A stretch of 64,000 nucleotides of DNA, taken from Polytrichum commune (Eukaryota > Streptophyta > Polytrichopsida > Polytrichales > Polytrichaceae). Where the stretch lies: positions 7,750,001 to 7,814,000 of the forward strand of contig OX485804.1 in the NCBI GenBank assembly GCA_950295325.1, in the 5' to 3' direction. This document shows positions 1 to 12,416 of the stretch, piece by piece. The first letter of the stretch is position 1. Each line of letters starts with the position of its first letter. The translations under genes were made by a program, and so were the position numbers. The notes under the pieces are model-generated. The model had not been told where the DNA came from and did not search any database. It saw only the letters and a list, made by a program, of their open reading frames with translations.

Positions 1-393
1 CATATGGATTTTTCCAAACAAATGTAATTGACGAAAACTCTCCAATTTGACTTGGATTCATTTTGAACTCTGAAGTTGAAGCTGTGGAAAATGGTTAGAT
101 GACCATAACCGCAATAAATGATGGGGAATTGTCCACATGCAAATTATTTCATGGACAATTCTCAACCTAGACAAATTGATCATTTTATTGTCTAGTAAAA
201 ATAAACCGAACATATTTCCATGGTGTTTCTAAATTACGGGTTCTTCAATGTCAAAGTGTTGCCACGTCTTTTGGTATAGGAAGTTTGCTTCAAATGTTAG
301 ATTTTTTTCTCAATTTTTGCAAACCTATATCGAACTTGACCTCGTTAGGTTCATGCCATGATAGTCATGTGTATTTGTGTGATTCTTGAGCAG
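1..393 (+). other. 3' part of the intron before the Roc exon of Roco gene 1
   Basis: This stretch matches the last part of the corresponding introns of gene 2 (about 27536-27930) and gene 3 (about 63180-63583) almost base for base. It ends in an AG acceptor (cag at 391-393). The LRR exon of gene 1 therefore lies off the left edge of the window. Confidence 0.8.
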
Positions 394-1679
394 GCAAGAC
401 AACTCTTTCTCAAACCATAATGAAAGCAGTCAAACCCTCGGACCATAATGCAATGTCCAAGCGTAAAAAACAATGGACATTTACAAGTTTACTATCAGGC
501 ATGCTCCGCAAGGGCGAGTCAAACGATGATCCAAAACAAATGACACCACGAACGCGGGGCATTGAAGTACATGGTATGTCATTTGATGACAACATGGTCA
601 CTATTTGGGATATGGCAGGTCAAGATGATTATCATTCTTTCCATGACCTTGTGATTCCAAACCTTACTGGCAACTCCGGGAGTTCATGTTCTTTTTTACT
701 TGTGTGCAATCCACTCCAATTTGGAACGTGTCGCCTCAAGAGTGTCCAAGTAATAGGAGATGAATTGTTATATTGGTTGCGGTTCATTGCCTCAAATTCA
801 AGAATATCAACAGCCTATAAGCCACATGTGATCATTGTGTTGACAAACCTTGACATGGTAGGTCCCGACTATGAAAGTTTCAATCTACCAAGAATCAAGG
901 ATAAGGTTGAATGGCTTAGAAACCTCTTCAAAGATATTCTTGAGATTGATTTACAAGTGTCTGCAGTCAACGCCTTGTCAATTGACTCCATCAATGTTTT
1001 GCTCCAAACAATGAAGGCGCACTTGAAATTCCTATTGGGAAGATTGCCACATGTTTTTGAGGCTTGTTCAAGGATGCAAGTTCTTATTGCCAACTGGAAC
1101 CGTGAGCACCCCAACCAACCTCTTTTGCGGTGGAACGAGTTTTCTAAATTGTGTGACAATGTGGAAGAGTTGAAATCTCTCGAGGGGCTTGGACCGGAGG
1201 TTGTGAAAAGGAAAAAAGAAGTTGTGGCAATTTCTTTACACGATAGCGGACACTTGATGTACAATGAAGAGCTTGATTTTGTGGTCTTGAACCCTCATTG
1301 GTTTTGTCATGATATCATCGGACGTGTGTTGAAATGCAAAGGGCTTGATAACTTGGATGGAATCACAAATGGTACCATGACCAAAATTGATTTCAAGCAT
1401 GTTGTGAATGCCTCCCTCCAACCGAACCTACAAGGGTTTAGTTTTGATGATTTGTTGCAAATGATGATAAAGTTGGAGTTTTGTTATGAGCATGATGACG
1501 ATAAGGTGTTGATCCCTGCCTTACTCAAAGATGACAACGATCAAGCTTGTTTGGGGAAACGACAATTGCAATGGCCTTCGCAAGAGAAGCATTCAAATTG
1601 GGGATATGTGGGTCGGAGAATATTATGTGATGATAAAGTTCGAACCGTCCTCACTCTTGGGTTTTTCCCACGATTACAG
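394..1679 (+). CDS. Roco (LRR-Roc-COR, TORNADO1-like) gene 1, Roc GTPase exon (5' part of gene off-window)
   Basis: Middle exon of a Roco-family protein: the Ras-of-complex GTPase domain and the start of the COR linker. It opens after cag at 391-393 with a split glycine codon (phase 1) followed by KTTLSQT, the second half of the P-loop. G3 is intact as DMAGQ (near 610-624) and G4 reads TNLD (near 841-855). The frame is open through the exon and ends phase 0 at the donor cag^gtac (1679/1680). Arabidopsis TORNADO1 is a family member, a roughly 1,380-residue plant Roco protein involved in leaf and vascular patterning; function here is inference from family. Some 20 residues differ from gene 2 over about 428 by eye. 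The ATG at 420 is internal, not the true start. Confidence 0.85.
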
Positions 1680-2098
1680 GTACAAAAGTTAAACCATATC
1701 AACGGCCATTGGTGAGCATAAGAACCTTACAATGCATTTATTGGTTACGAACATGTGAGCATCACAGTTACGTAAGAAACAAACTATAATTAGTAAAATT
1801 TCTTTCTGGTATATTCCATGTCATTGGATTTCCCTTGTGTACACTATGTAGTCATGAAGGAAGCAATGGAAGTGTAATTCTTCATTGTGATAATTTTTTG
1901 TTTTGGGGTTCTTCTCATGTATTTAGAGTATACGAGATTCTCATGATGTAAATTGTTTTGCGCTCAAGCAAAAAATAGTACCACAAAACAATCTTTTGGA
2001 AAGAATTCTAGTACCTTCATTGTTTATCATTGTGTTAAAAAGTAACGCATTTACAAATCAAAGAGAGCGCCATTTAATGAAATTTTCTTTCATCGCAG

Positions 2099-3499
2099 GT
2101 GGTATTTCAAAAGCTTTTTGGAAAAGACAATGGTAAAAATAGCTACAAGCTCGCCAAGAATGTGATATCATTCTACATGAGCGGGATGGAAGTCATCGTG
2201 GAGAGTAGTGGTCAAATCGGTTTTTACATTGATATCATGGTGCGCTCTGCAAGAAACAACGAAGATGTTATGTTGGAGTTCCTACATACACATGTTATGA
2301 AACATATCTATGACCTTTGTGCTCATCCTGTCTTGGGTTGCCAAGGAGTGAAACTTGTTGAGGGAATTTTACGTCCCACATGTGTGGAACGTTTGATTCC
2401 ACGGATCCACAGGGAAGATCAAGTTGTTTTGGTTGAGGATCTCCAATCTATTGTTTTGGCAACTTGCGATTTTTCTTATGAGCACAATTGGAAAGAAGCT
2501 GGTCCGTTGGAAGGAGGTCATGATTATGCACAAACATTGTTGGGCAAGAAGGCATGGGAGAATATACTAAATAGACATCTCCGAGACTTGCAAAAGCTAC
2601 AAAAGGTGCTCCCTTGTGATACGAAACATGAAGAGTTGATGCTTACACAACCACAATGGATGGATGATGGTGATGATGTCATGGATGAAGTGACCAATGC
2701 AGATGTATATAAATTGGTTCAACGATGGGGACGAAGGGTGTGTTACGACATACAAGAGGGTAATACCAAGGTAATGACGAGGTTGGATGAAATGGAGAGC
2801 CGAATAACCATAAAATTGGACCACATCATTTCCATGGAGAAAGACATGCTACCAAAGATATGTGAGAATATCGACAAGTTGATGACATTCTCAGTGGAAT
2901 TGCAACAATCTCAAGTGCCACGACTTGTGTACTTCACCACAACTCCCAAGAAGAGTTTGAAATGTATTGTGACACGCATGGTGCCTGGCCTTACCAATTT
3001 GAAAATGCATTTCATGTGTGAACATCGTGGAGGGTTTCACATTGTGAATGATCAAAAAGGTTGTGATGTAACATTTGGCACAGAAGCAACAAGAGTGTTT
3101 CAAACGATTTTGGTGTGGGGATTGAGGATATTCACTATATTGGCGAAAGTTGGTGCGCATTTGACGGCCGGTATGGGAACAATGATTCCAGATCTAGCAA
3201 AGGATTTTATGTTGGTCGTTGATACGCCAGGCTTACTCGATGGTTGGGAATTACCTTATGTTGATGAAACCCTTGACCATGAACTTCAAAGATTGACAAT
3301 CATGGATGACGATAAACGTACAGCTGAACAATGGTTGATTGATTTTTTGAAAGGAAAAAACTTGTATGGTTCGTTCTCTTTGCAAAAGGCTATGTACAAA
3401 AATAATATCAGAGGATGTCATGGAACCATTGCATGGCTTTGTAGTGACCACATAAAGGAAGGTGAAGATGAGTCTTCGTTAGTTTTGCTTCCTTGCTAG
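2099..3499 (+). CDS. Roco gene 1, COR and C-terminal exon
   Basis: Last exon of gene 1, read in phase 0 after the acceptor cag at 2096-2098; the intron 1680-2098 is 419 bp. It begins with VVFQKLFGKDN, so the GTG at 2099 is a splice junction codon and not a start. About 466 residues run to the TAG at 3497-3499. In Roco proteins the COR (C-terminal of Roc) region mediates dimerisation and couples to the GTPase. A charged, probably helical stretch lies around residues 200-275 of the exon, followed by a conserved C-terminal part containing MHFMCEHRGGFHIV. No kinase domain follows, as in plant Roco proteins. It differs from the gene 2 exon at about 21 residues by eye, several in the last 60. Confidence 0.82.
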   Translation: MVFQKLFGKDNGKNSYKLAKNVISFYMSGMEVIVESSGQIGFYIDIMVRSARNNEDVMLEFLHTHVMKHIYDLCAHPVLGCQGVKLVEGILRPTCVERLIPRIHREDQVVLVEDLQSIVLATCDFSYEHNWKEAGPLEGGHDYAQTLLGKKAWENILNRHLRDLQKLQKVLPCDTKHEELMLTQPQWMDDGDDVMDEVTNADVYKLVQRWGRRVCYDIQEGNTKVMTRLDEMESRITIKLDHIISMEKDMLPKICENIDKLMTFSVELQQSQVPRLVYFTTTPKKSLKCIVTRMVPGLTNLKMHFMCEHRGGFHIVNDQKGCDVTFGTEATRVFQTILVWGLRIFTILAKVGAHLTAGMGTMIPDLAKDFMLVVDTPGLLDGWELPYVDETLDHELQRLTIMDDDKRTAEQWLIDFLKGKNLYGSFSLQKAMYKNNIRGCHGTIAWLCSDHIKEGEDESSLVLLPC

Positions 3500-6072
3500 T
3501 ACACAATTTGAAGACACAAACATAGTGATTTCCAAACTGTGCAAGTGAATCACATATGCACATGTGATCCAACCAAGGTTTAGCCCGTGAATGTAGAAAT
3601 GTTTTGTGCATGACAAATACTCGACAAGCCAACGTATGTTCATTTTATTTCAAAGGTCATAGCATGCCAATTTGGTTCAAATTCGTTACATGTAAGCTTG
3701 ATTTCATCACTCAATTTGTTGGCTTGTGACGTGGTCAAATGTTCACATTTCACTTAGAAGGTTAAATTATGGGTTGTTGGTTACATGTGTTTCCAAGGGA
3801 GATTTTTTGTGTGAAGCCTTTAAGGCATGTTTAAGTTTAAAATCTACACAAATGACTTGTCCAAAATTTGGGCATGACTATCCAAATACATCCTTTTAGT
3901 AGTGTATTTTTGTAGGCATTCAAGGTGTTCAGGTTCAATAAATAAACATGTGACATCCCTTGGTCTATTGAATTGTTGAAGAAAAATCACAGTGGTTGCG
4001 ATCAATGTGACATGATCCAATGTAGTTGTAATTTAATTGCTCATGTTTCCAGCATGAGTGCAACTCATACAAAATATAATATGTGCAAATCCCAGTACAA
4101 ACCATCCATGTAGCATCCATTATGCATCTATTGCAATCTTGATAAAGACAACCTAAAATGTGCATCCACGTCAAGTTTTATGTATATTATTCGGAAGCAA
4201 CAAAAATATATCATGAACAACATACATGATGATTAAGTTTCATTAACATTCATTTTGTGAATTGGTTCAAAACTTAGGAGGGTTTTTTTGAATATGTAAG
4301 ATAGGTGGAAGTTGCTAAGATGCATACTCAACCTTATTGCGGGTGAGAGCGTTCGCTTAGACAAAGGCAATGTTCCCCTTTGTGGATCATTTTCTTACAC
4401 CGCCTCGTTCAGCAGACATATCCTCAATAAGCCATTGGAATTGACCAAAGTTATGTGTTTTTTTTAAAACATTCTTGTATCCTTATCACACCACTACATC
4501 GTTTGTGGTATTTAGGGTCACATGCAAAACAATGTTACTTACCCTCTTTTGAAGCGTATGCTAGGTCATATTGATGATTAAGTGTTTGGCGTTTGGCGTT
4601 AACCCATGACATTTGGGGTTCAAATACACTATGTATGGTATTTAGTGTCGCATGCATAATAGTGTTACTTACCCCATTTTGAGGTGTATGCTAGGAGACG
4701 TTGATGACTAACAACTTCACCATTAATGTCACCTCATGACACTTGGCGTTCAAGTGTGCTTACTATTATATTGGCATGAGTAAGTACAATAATGTTATAA
4801 GGTGTATGCCTATGTTACAAAGTGGTCTACAAGATGATTAAATTGTACACAATTGGCACTTGGCATGAATATCTTCCTCTTGCATACCAAAATGCAAACA
4901 CACTTGCCGTTAGTATGCTTAAGAATATCGTCCACTTGCATACTAACCTCGCAAAAGTCTCATTTGAAGTATCCCAATGTGCTACTCTAAATGTCATAAT
5001 GTAAATAAATCATCTCTTGAAAAAGTAACTTATGTTGACAAATAGTATCATCTTGGCAATTCATGGGCATGACTATTGGAGACTTGTAGGCATCTAGTTT
5101 AGGCCCTTTGCAAACAATGTACGTGACACTAAATACCATAAACAATGTAGTACACTTACTGATATTTTGGCGTGACTATGTCAATAGTGTTATGATGTGC
5201 ATGCCGAAGTTACACAATGGTCTACAAGTTGACTAAAGTGTACACAAATGACACTTGGCATTAGTATCTTCAAGAATATCTTCCTCTTGCATACTAAATT
5301 GTAAACACATGACACTTGCTAGTGGTACGCTCATAAATATCTTCCACTTGTATGCTAGAACACAAGACCATCATGTAAAGTATCCCAATGTGCTACTCTA
5401 AATGTCATAATGTAGATATTTTTCCCTTGAAGAAGTTAGTTATGTTGGCGAATGAAAGCATATTGGGCAATTAGCGGGCTTGACACTTTGACACCTCTAG
5501 GCATCTAGTTTAGGCACTTCGTAAATAGGGGACATGAGACTAAATACCATAAACGGTGTACTATGAATGTCTAAAGTGGTGTTTTTTTATATTCAGGCTA
5601 CATATGATTAAATAGTTTTAACAATAACTTACTCGATGGCACAGGTGCACTCACTTGTCAACAAGTTAAGCATGAAAAATAAGTGCCGCCAAAAGGTACG
5701 TGTTGCATTAAGGCACTACGCTAGATATGATGAAGTGTCATAGGGTATTTAATTTCACTATGGTAAATATTTAGATGACACTTCTTATGGATAAGTGAAC
5801 AAATATTGTCATGGATGGTGGATGAGTGCATCCATCGGCCAAAACCCCACCTTCTCTTATCAACAACTTGTGATGAAATATTGTCATGGATGATTAAAAT
5901 TTGGATGAAAAATATCTTGGTAAGTGACAGTAATTGCAACACTGTAAATCTATAATCCCCCAAAAAATTCACAAGGAATGACAAATAATGTTGGGTTATC
6001 ATTTTGTGTTACCGTGATTTACACTATACCACGATTTACAATGAGTATTGAGCAAGACAATTAGAATTGGTG

Positions 6073-6095
6073 ACACTAAATATCATACTTAGTGT
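6073..6095. repeat. 23-bp palindrome ACACTAAATA/TATTTAGTGT family member
   Basis: One of at least a dozen copies in the window of an imperfect dyad made of two 10-bp arms around a 3-bp spacer, always 23 bp. Here one arm base differs (ACTTAGTGT). The paralogous copy is at 43157-43179, inside the duplicated flank. Its nature is unknown. Confidence 0.6.
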
Positions 6096-6782
6096 ACTAC
6101 CTTATGCAACTTGTAGAGGAGAGAGATTGAATTGGACGTCTGTAAGGGGATAAAATATCAATATTTAACAATCTTTGACAAAATAGAGTCCAAACTTCTA
6201 GTCTTTCTATTGAGAGCCTTGTGTACAGTAATGACAACCAAGAACATGGGAATGGGTTCCATGGATTTGTGTTTTTCATTTCAACAACACATGTTTTAAT
6301 GAATCAACATATAATTTCGATCATGACACCCACAACTTTAATTGCTTGTTTAAAGTGAATGTATGGAACATATATGAAGGAACATCTCTCCTTTGAATTA
6401 AAGTTACCCAATTCAGCATATTGTTTGTGTTAATGCTTGGTGTACACCCTGTGACGATCCCCGGTTGGTCACTTAGAAAAGTTAGGAAACCATGTGCAAT
6501 CAAATATGGGTCACATCTTATTCTTTTGAGATGAAGGTTTGAACATTGTGAGAGAGGAAAAAAAGACCCTAATAATATATGGGAGTCATGTGTATAAAAA
6601 ACATGGGGGTCCAATTACTTCTCATAGTTTCTTAAGTTTTAAATATTACCAAAGGGTTTTAAACCAAAAAGGGGAGGGAAAACGTACCTACATGTATAGT
6701 TGGTTTTGTATTTGAAGACAGATGAAAGATGGTTCATCTTTATTCGCTATCATGGATGATTTCGAAGGACATGTTTCCTCCT

Positions 6783-6842
6783 ACGGTTGTGCGTACGGTT
6801 GTGCGTACGGTTGTGCGTACGGTTGTTTGTGCCTACGGTTGG
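6783..6842. repeat. 12-bp tandem repeat (acggttgtgcgt)
   Basis: Three perfect 12-bp units from 6783 to 6818 are followed by two degenerate ones. The paralogous position near 44010-44030 has only a single unit (gtgcctacggttgg), so the array grew after the duplication or was lost in the other copy. Confidence 0.75.
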
Positions 6843-7342
6843 TGCATTTGTGTGGTTTATCATTCTCTTTTCCACAACACTATGTGTTTTTATGGTAACT
6901 TTGAATGGGATTTTCATGGGTGGGAATTGTTTTTTAACAAACATACCCCTTAATAAAATCATTGCATAGTTTATTTTTCTAGTTGACTATTGAGTATCAT
7001 TAGATCAAGGAACAACAAAGATAATTATGACTTAATGGGTCCAAAAAATACTACGGTGCACCAAACTACCCCCCCCCCCCACCCCCAATTTAATTACATT
7101 ATGAACACAAGTGCATATATGAAAACATGCTAAGGGATCGATCTGGGATGGTGATGGTGTTTACACTCCATTCATAAGCACCTAAACAACTAGAATTGTT
7201 CTATTTGTTCCCTAGAAACAAGATTTGTTAAGTCTGTACATTGGGACTATACACACCGTTAGTGGTTCATCTAGCACATCTTTGATGCATTGCCCATCAA
7301 AATTTGTAAATGTTAGAATTTTGCACATTGTTGAGGTGAAAC

Positions 7343-9087
7343 TCTGAGCCCAAGATTGTGCCCACATGTCTACTTAATCTTAAAAATTAGGAAAACCTTA
7401 GAATTGTGTTTGCTCGATTAGTCAAAAAGATTTTTAAAAAAAACGATGTGTTAAAGTTTGGATATTGTTGAGTTAAAGTTGTGAGGCTTGAGTTATTAAA
7501 AGAGAAAAAAATTAGACTTGGGTGATGCCACGTTCAAGGGGCGTGAGTCCAAGGTAATTGTTCATTCAAGGGGGGCTCCTCCCAAGTGAGGATCAGGCAG
7601 CTGGATTTCCGGCTCCGAGAGGGGTCCGGAGAGTTCCGAGTGAACCTCTCTCACTCTCTCTCACTCACACAGAGCAACACCGAGACTGCTCAACCCGGGC
7701 GAAGCCCTGCTAGTTTTTCTTGGGATTCGTCAGAGAAGTCGCAGCGTGAGCTGCCAAAGAGAGGAATGAGAGGAGGGGAGTGCGGGCTTGGCTCCCTCGT
7801 GAGTGAGGCAGCTCTGTCACGCGGTACCAGTCTCCGCAGGAGGAGCAAGGAGTCAGCACGAAGAGAATGACGAATGGCTCTCCCACAAGAGGGGGAGTTG
7901 GAGCAGCTGCGAAGTAAAGGCAGACATTTTGTAGCGTTGGCGACTCACGGCGGGACGTCCCCTATCGCTCCTTACGCATCGCCCTGATCGCTCTTGGCCC
8001 ATCAATCGGGCATCACCAATTTCTGGTCCGTTCCGTCACTCTTGAGTGCCAGGTCTTCCTGCCATAGCGTGCAAAGGGGCAGGGCATCCCCTAGCGATCG
8101 ATCCGTTTCGGAGTTAGGAGACGCGGGCAGAAGAGAAGCCAACAGTTATTCCCCGAGGCACGATGACTGCGAAGCATCGGTTCAGTCGACGAGGAAGCGG
8201 AAGAGAGTTGAAGATTACTTGGCGGGCTTCCTGCCCCCTACACGATCACTAACGGGCTTGGTAATTGGCGGTCTCACTGCTGATGCTCTGTGGTGAGAAG
8301 GCTTCGACCGAGGCAGCCAAGGTGGGATGTCTCGATGGAAAGGGACGGCAGACCAGAGCTAATGTGTGGGGGTGCAGAGTGAGAAGCGGTGCCTGCGTTA
8401 CTTTGAAGTTGGGGAGCACAGTCTGAGTCGACGAGCTGCAAGGTAGCCGGCCTCTAGAGGGCAGAAATCTCCGACAAGGGCCTGCAACGACTCTCACAAC
8501 TTGGAGCAGAAGAGGGAGCAGCGCTGCCAAGAGGAGCAGCCTCGACTTCGAATGCAGAAAAGGGCGACTAGATTGGGGGAGGGAGCCAAAGGGAGGAAGC
8601 TGACGGAATTAGCTCCCTCTGTCTATTGTTGGCTTCTCAATTCGCTGGTCCTTACAGGTCTTACACTGCATCTGTGTCGACAACCTTGCACTCACCAGAA
8701 AACAATGTGATTGGGTGGGAGCGAGTTGTGTGGAAGTGTTGAAATTGAGGGCCTGTATCTGCTTCCCGAATAATGCCAGAAAGGGGAGCAACCTGGTATT
8801 TGGCATTGTGTGGAGTTCGAGCATGTGTCAATGCTTGTTGGGTTCTGGGTTGTGTGGGTAATAGATAAAGAAGGTAGATGGGTGTAGGAAGGGTGTTGTT
8901 CAGTAGCTAGGTACACAAGCAAAAGCATTTGTTAATGCTATTGTATGATGACTTTTTCATTATAAAGTGTGGTTGTATATTAAACTCACTCAAGGGTGCA
9001 TTGAGGAAATGGTCGAGAAGAACGAATTAATCTAAACAAGCCTCTACCCGGACACTGACGCATAAATGGTGGAGGTTTGGGCTCACA
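7343..9087 (+). mobile_element. Solo-LTR-like insertion (1,745 bp) with 5-bp target duplication
   Basis: The element starts TCTGAGCCCAA and ends TTGGGCTCACA, an 11-bp inverted terminal pair of the TG..CA kind. It is flanked by GAAAC on both sides (7338-7342 and 9088-9092). The duplicated flank at about 45855-45875 reads straight through with one GAAAC, giving the empty site. A 5-bp duplication with TG..CA ends and no internal coding region fits a solo LTR. The middle (about 7560-8700) is GC-rich with short open frames that I do not trust. Related ends occur at 31242-33075 and 33136-35159. Confidence 0.65.
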
Positions 9088-9119
9088 GAAACCTATTAGA
9101 CTCAAATTTTATGTACATG

Positions 9120-9560
9120 TTTGATAAGGTATGCGACCAACTAACACTAGCATGAATGGAACGTCACATTGTGGAAAGTTGTTGCGCCCTTAAACGAAGG
9201 GTACCTACATGTCACTTGCCGGGGTAGGCTTTAGAGTGGCACCCAAGTCCCCAAATGCAACAAATGTGGTGGTGATGGTCACATGAGGTTTCATTTGATG
9301 CGGGTAAATGAACTACCATTGGAAAACTATTAGACTATTAGAACGGAGTCAAGGGTTTTCCAACAATTTACTATTAGACTCGCAAAGTGGCTTGCAAAGC
9401 CCACCAAAGTTTGTTGGGATGTTTAACCACATAATTGGCATCGGGCCATACTTTACATGGACGTTCCATTCTTTGATGGAATGGTGGGGTCCTACATGAA
9501 GGATAAGAGGTTGCTTTAATATGAGTGGGGAAGGATAACTAAGTCACGGATGGTGTCCCA
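9120..9560 (+). pseudogene. Possible hAT-type transposase remnant (BED-like finger plus DUF659-like segment)
   Basis: Two short patches look coding-derived but lie in different frames with stops between. One is KCNKCGGDGHMRFHL (near 9255-9300), spaced like a C2H2/BED finger. The other contains FVGMFNHIIGIGPYFTW (within 9308-9499), resembling the DUF659 region of plant hAT transposases. The same decayed sequence lies at about 45900-46390 in the duplicated flank. This is motif reading by eye and is weak. Confidence 0.3.
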
Positions 9561-9619
9561 TGGATTCCCCCACTCTAGTCCAATGCAACCAGTCCCCATG
9601 GAGGTATTTTCTCTTTTTA

Positions 9620-10269
9620 TTTGCCCGTACCAGTCAGAACGTGACCCAAAAGCTAGGATTCTAGGGAAGTCTCTAAGTGGAAACAACATCATGTGGGGAG
9701 TTGGGAGATGTCATCATGTTTTGATTTAACTGTCAATTTTCTTTTTAATCCAAATCACCATTCATGTACCTTTAAATAACAAGTAGTGTTATATGTAGGC
9801 TTTAAGGCATGTTTAAGTTGAAAATCGAGATAAATAACTTGTACAAAATTTGGGCATGTCTATCCAAAAAAAAAAATTATTATGTACTTTTGGACATCTA
9901 AGGTGTTCATGAATTTATTGCAATGTAAAGACATTGTGTGACACCCCTTGCTTTAAAAGATTGTTGAGGGAAAATCATAGTAGTTGTGATCGATATGACG
10001 TTATGCAATGTAGTTGTAACTAGTTGCACATGTCTCTATCATAATGCTCCAAATCCCACCGCAAATTATACATGTAGCATGCAATGTATCCACTGTGGTT
10101 GTGATACAACAATTGAAAATATGTCAAATATCACATCACATGTCAATAATTGCATGTTCTTTAAGAATTATTTGAAAGCAAGAGACTTTTATCACGGTTA
10201 ACATGCGTATCTAACACAATAAGAAGAGATTCATAAAAATTCATAAAAATTGATTTTCTTCTACAAAAT
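9620..10269. other. Intergenic, diverged repeat of the Roco downstream flank
   Basis: The homology between 9088-9620 and 45868-46395 stops here. About 9796-10030 is a diverged copy of 3815-4030 (shared ctttaaggcatgtttaag and ttgggcatg.ctatccaaa). I see no supported gene. Confidence 0.5.
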
Positions 10270-11240
10270 TTTGTAATGTTGCCCTCAAGTTTAAAATGAA
10301 TTCAAAGAACATGAGAAAAAATCCAACTTTAAAATATTTAAGGTCTTGATATCTACATCCAAAACCAAATTTAGTCAACACCTTTTGACTAGTAATTTTA
10401 ATGATGAATTTGGAAATCTCATTTTCATATTCTATATTTGAGCACCTAAAACAACAATAGAGGGCACCATGAAAAAAGATTCTAAATTAAACAACACTTT
10501 GCTACTACTTTTAGGTGTTTGACCAAAAATATTAAAGTTTTAGTATACCGAAGAATTTTTTCCGTATACTTGATCGTGTTTGCTCTCCTTACGTTGAAGC
10601 AACATCATTATAGAACATCTAGCATCTAAGCCTTCTCCACACAATCCTGTAAAAATTCTTGAACCATTGTTATGTCCCACTAGTGATGGCCATTAACAAT
10701 GCAGTAGGACAATGGGAGTTGTGACTGTAGATTGACCTTCACTTCAAATTGAAGACTACAAAATACAAAATGAGGAGGAGAGATGAACTATGAGAGATTG
10801 GTGACTATAGATTAAGATTCAATTCAAATGGAAGACTACTAAATGCAAAATGAAAGGAGAGTTGAACTAGATGAGATGAGCTATGGGAGTTTGTGACTAT
10901 AGATTGAGCTTCACTTTGGGTTGAAGATTGTTGTTAAAGAATGTTCTTATTCTACCCCTTTGGTAAAATTGGACATTCTCACCTAACCATTCTTTCTCCA
11001 CCGTCGATTACTAGACCACGCTACCGGGTTCACCCCTCCACCGGAAGTGGCCTCCACTACCTCGTTCACCAACCGGGTCACACTCTCCATTGGATTTCGT
11101 CCCTCCATGTAATAATACAAAACCACTTGGTGGATACCGATATTGTCTTCATGTGCGTCACTACACTAAATAGGATATTTAGTGTTTGATACACTAAATA
11201 TGAACACATACACTAAATACCAGTAGCCCTATTAAAGTAA
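10270..11240. repeat. Local duplication, copy A (copy B at about 12080-13330)
   Basis: Non-coding DNA repeated at about 12080-13330, with copy B carrying an extra 286-bp MITE. The shared part includes the short frames at 10941-11189 and 12999-13247. These are conserved only because the DNA is duplicated, and I do not call them genes. A 23-bp palindrome at 11163-11185 (ACACTAAATA, gga, TATTTAGTGT; perfect arms) closes the unit. Confidence 0.7.
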
Positions 11241-11257
11241 GTAGCATTAAATATACA

Positions 11258-12060
11258 CTTTCGGAATACGCTACAAGTTTTTGTTGTTGTTGAAGACTTT
11301 ATCATTCCAACAAACCCGGATGGCTCAACTCCACATGTTTGAGGACATATGGGTGCAAGATGCACCTGCCCAATGAATATGGAGAATCGACTGCTAGTTA
11401 CAAATGAACCGGTGGAGTTGGAGATAATAATAAGCGGTTGAAGTTCAAGGCTTCAGTAAACTTAAACCCAAAATTGTAGAGGAAGAAACTGGAGGATGTG
11501 CACATGCAACGCGTTGGACTTGGAAACACTAGAATCTCGACTGATAATGCCCAAAAACCTCCACCAACACTGCTTGGAATCCTCCCGAACTTGCGTAAGA
11601 AGTGGCCCCACATATAATGAAAGCTAGCCTTTGTGTGTATTTGCAGACACTTTGAAAATGGGGCCAAGACGATTTCATGTATGATGAATGTATGTGCCGA
11701 CTATGGTGGAGCATTCATCCTCCGCCTAATATCTCTCCCAAGTCTTAGCGGATGAAATTCTACATGTCTGCACATTACCTAGTGCGAAGCACTACTATGG
11801 CCTAATTAGGTGTGGCCGTGCAAGCTCATTGAGACCCAACAAGGAATTTCGCCTCACTCGGTCGGGGTTCAAAGTGTGACCTATCTTGACGTTGTACCCA
11901 ACTAGGGTGAAGTTGCACCTCCTTCATGAAATATATAAATAACCCTATTATTTTATGTATTATTTCAGGCATTACCGTACATACTATACGTAAGGAAGAG
12001 AACGTCTTTTTTTCTAGTGTGTACATTTAGAAAGAGGTTTTTCGTAATGTGAAGTAAAGG
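11258..12060. repeat. Repeat related to the Roco upstream flank and to 17367-17841 plus 19430-19540
   Basis: The first part (cgctacaagtt..gttgaagactttatcatt) is a diverged version of the sequence upstream of Roco genes 2 and 3 (about 24550 and 60090). From about 11569 to 12060 the sequence recurs at 17457-17841 and continues at 19430-19540, where the third copy is interrupted by about 1.6 kb. No gene is seen. Confidence 0.6.
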
Positions 12061-12130
12061 CATGTGTACAAACATGTGTAAAAAAATCCAATTTCAAAAT
12101 ATTTAAGGTCTTGAAATCTACATCCAAAAC

Positions 12131-12416
12131 CTCGGGGGGTTCACTGGCGAAAATCGTAGAACAACGTGCAATAAAAAATACGGTCCAATATATTCATTGT
12201 AGATAAATTTTGTAAAAAATGTACATGTAAAATAAGGGATTTTAAAATAGTGAAACATGTTTACATGTAAAATACCATCACATATAATATTTTCAGGCTT
12301 TTTACATGTAAAATACCGTCTCCTTATAATCTTTTCTGCAAGGTAAATAACCCCCCCAATAAATAGGTCCCGAACGCATGTGTATGCAACATATAAGAGG
12401 GAGTGAACCCCCCGAG
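12131..12416. mobile_element. 286-bp MITE with perfect 14-bp TIRs and 8-bp target duplication (hAT-like)
   Basis: Ends CTCGGGGGGTTCAC and GTGAACCCCCCGAG are perfect inverted repeats. The element is flanked by TCCAAAAC at 12123-12130 and 12417-12424. The duplicated copy of this locus near 10358-10370 has a single tccaaaac and no insert, so the empty site is visible in the window. An 8-bp duplication is the hAT signature. The interior is short, AT-rich and non-coding. Subterminal sequence (ataaaaaatacggtccaa) resembles that of 44220-45563. Confidence 0.85.

Larger units (their letters stand above)
3500..6962. repeat. Downstream flank of Roco gene 1, duplicated at 40625-44157
   Basis: Non-coding, AT-rich sequence. 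From the stop codon of gene 1 onward it can be aligned by eye to 40625-44157, with scattered substitutions and small indels, so it belongs to the tandem duplication unit. Inside it, a block of about 395 bp is itself tandemly repeated in diverged form (around 4796-5110 and 5190-5510; both contain a tgcatacta.. / cacttggcat.. pattern). I see no convincing open frame. Confidence 0.7.

Noticed and set aside
420-422. ATG at 420 as the start of a stand-alone gene
   Set aside because: The upstream AG acceptor and the P-loop continuation show it is internal; the aligned codon in gene 2 is ACG.
869-1264. Antisense open frames over the Roc and COR exons (also 28406-28801, 2891-3160, 30413-30724)
   Set aside because: They mirror the conserved sense coding sequence, recur in each paralogue for that reason, and show no motif.
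7586-8296. Open frames in the solo-LTR-like element
   Set aside because: GC-rich composition explains chance openness; no retroviral-type domain.
10941-11189. Paired 82-codon frames at 10941-11189 and 12999-13247
   Set aside because: Kept only by DNA duplication; they end in the 23-bp palindrome and have no recognisable family.
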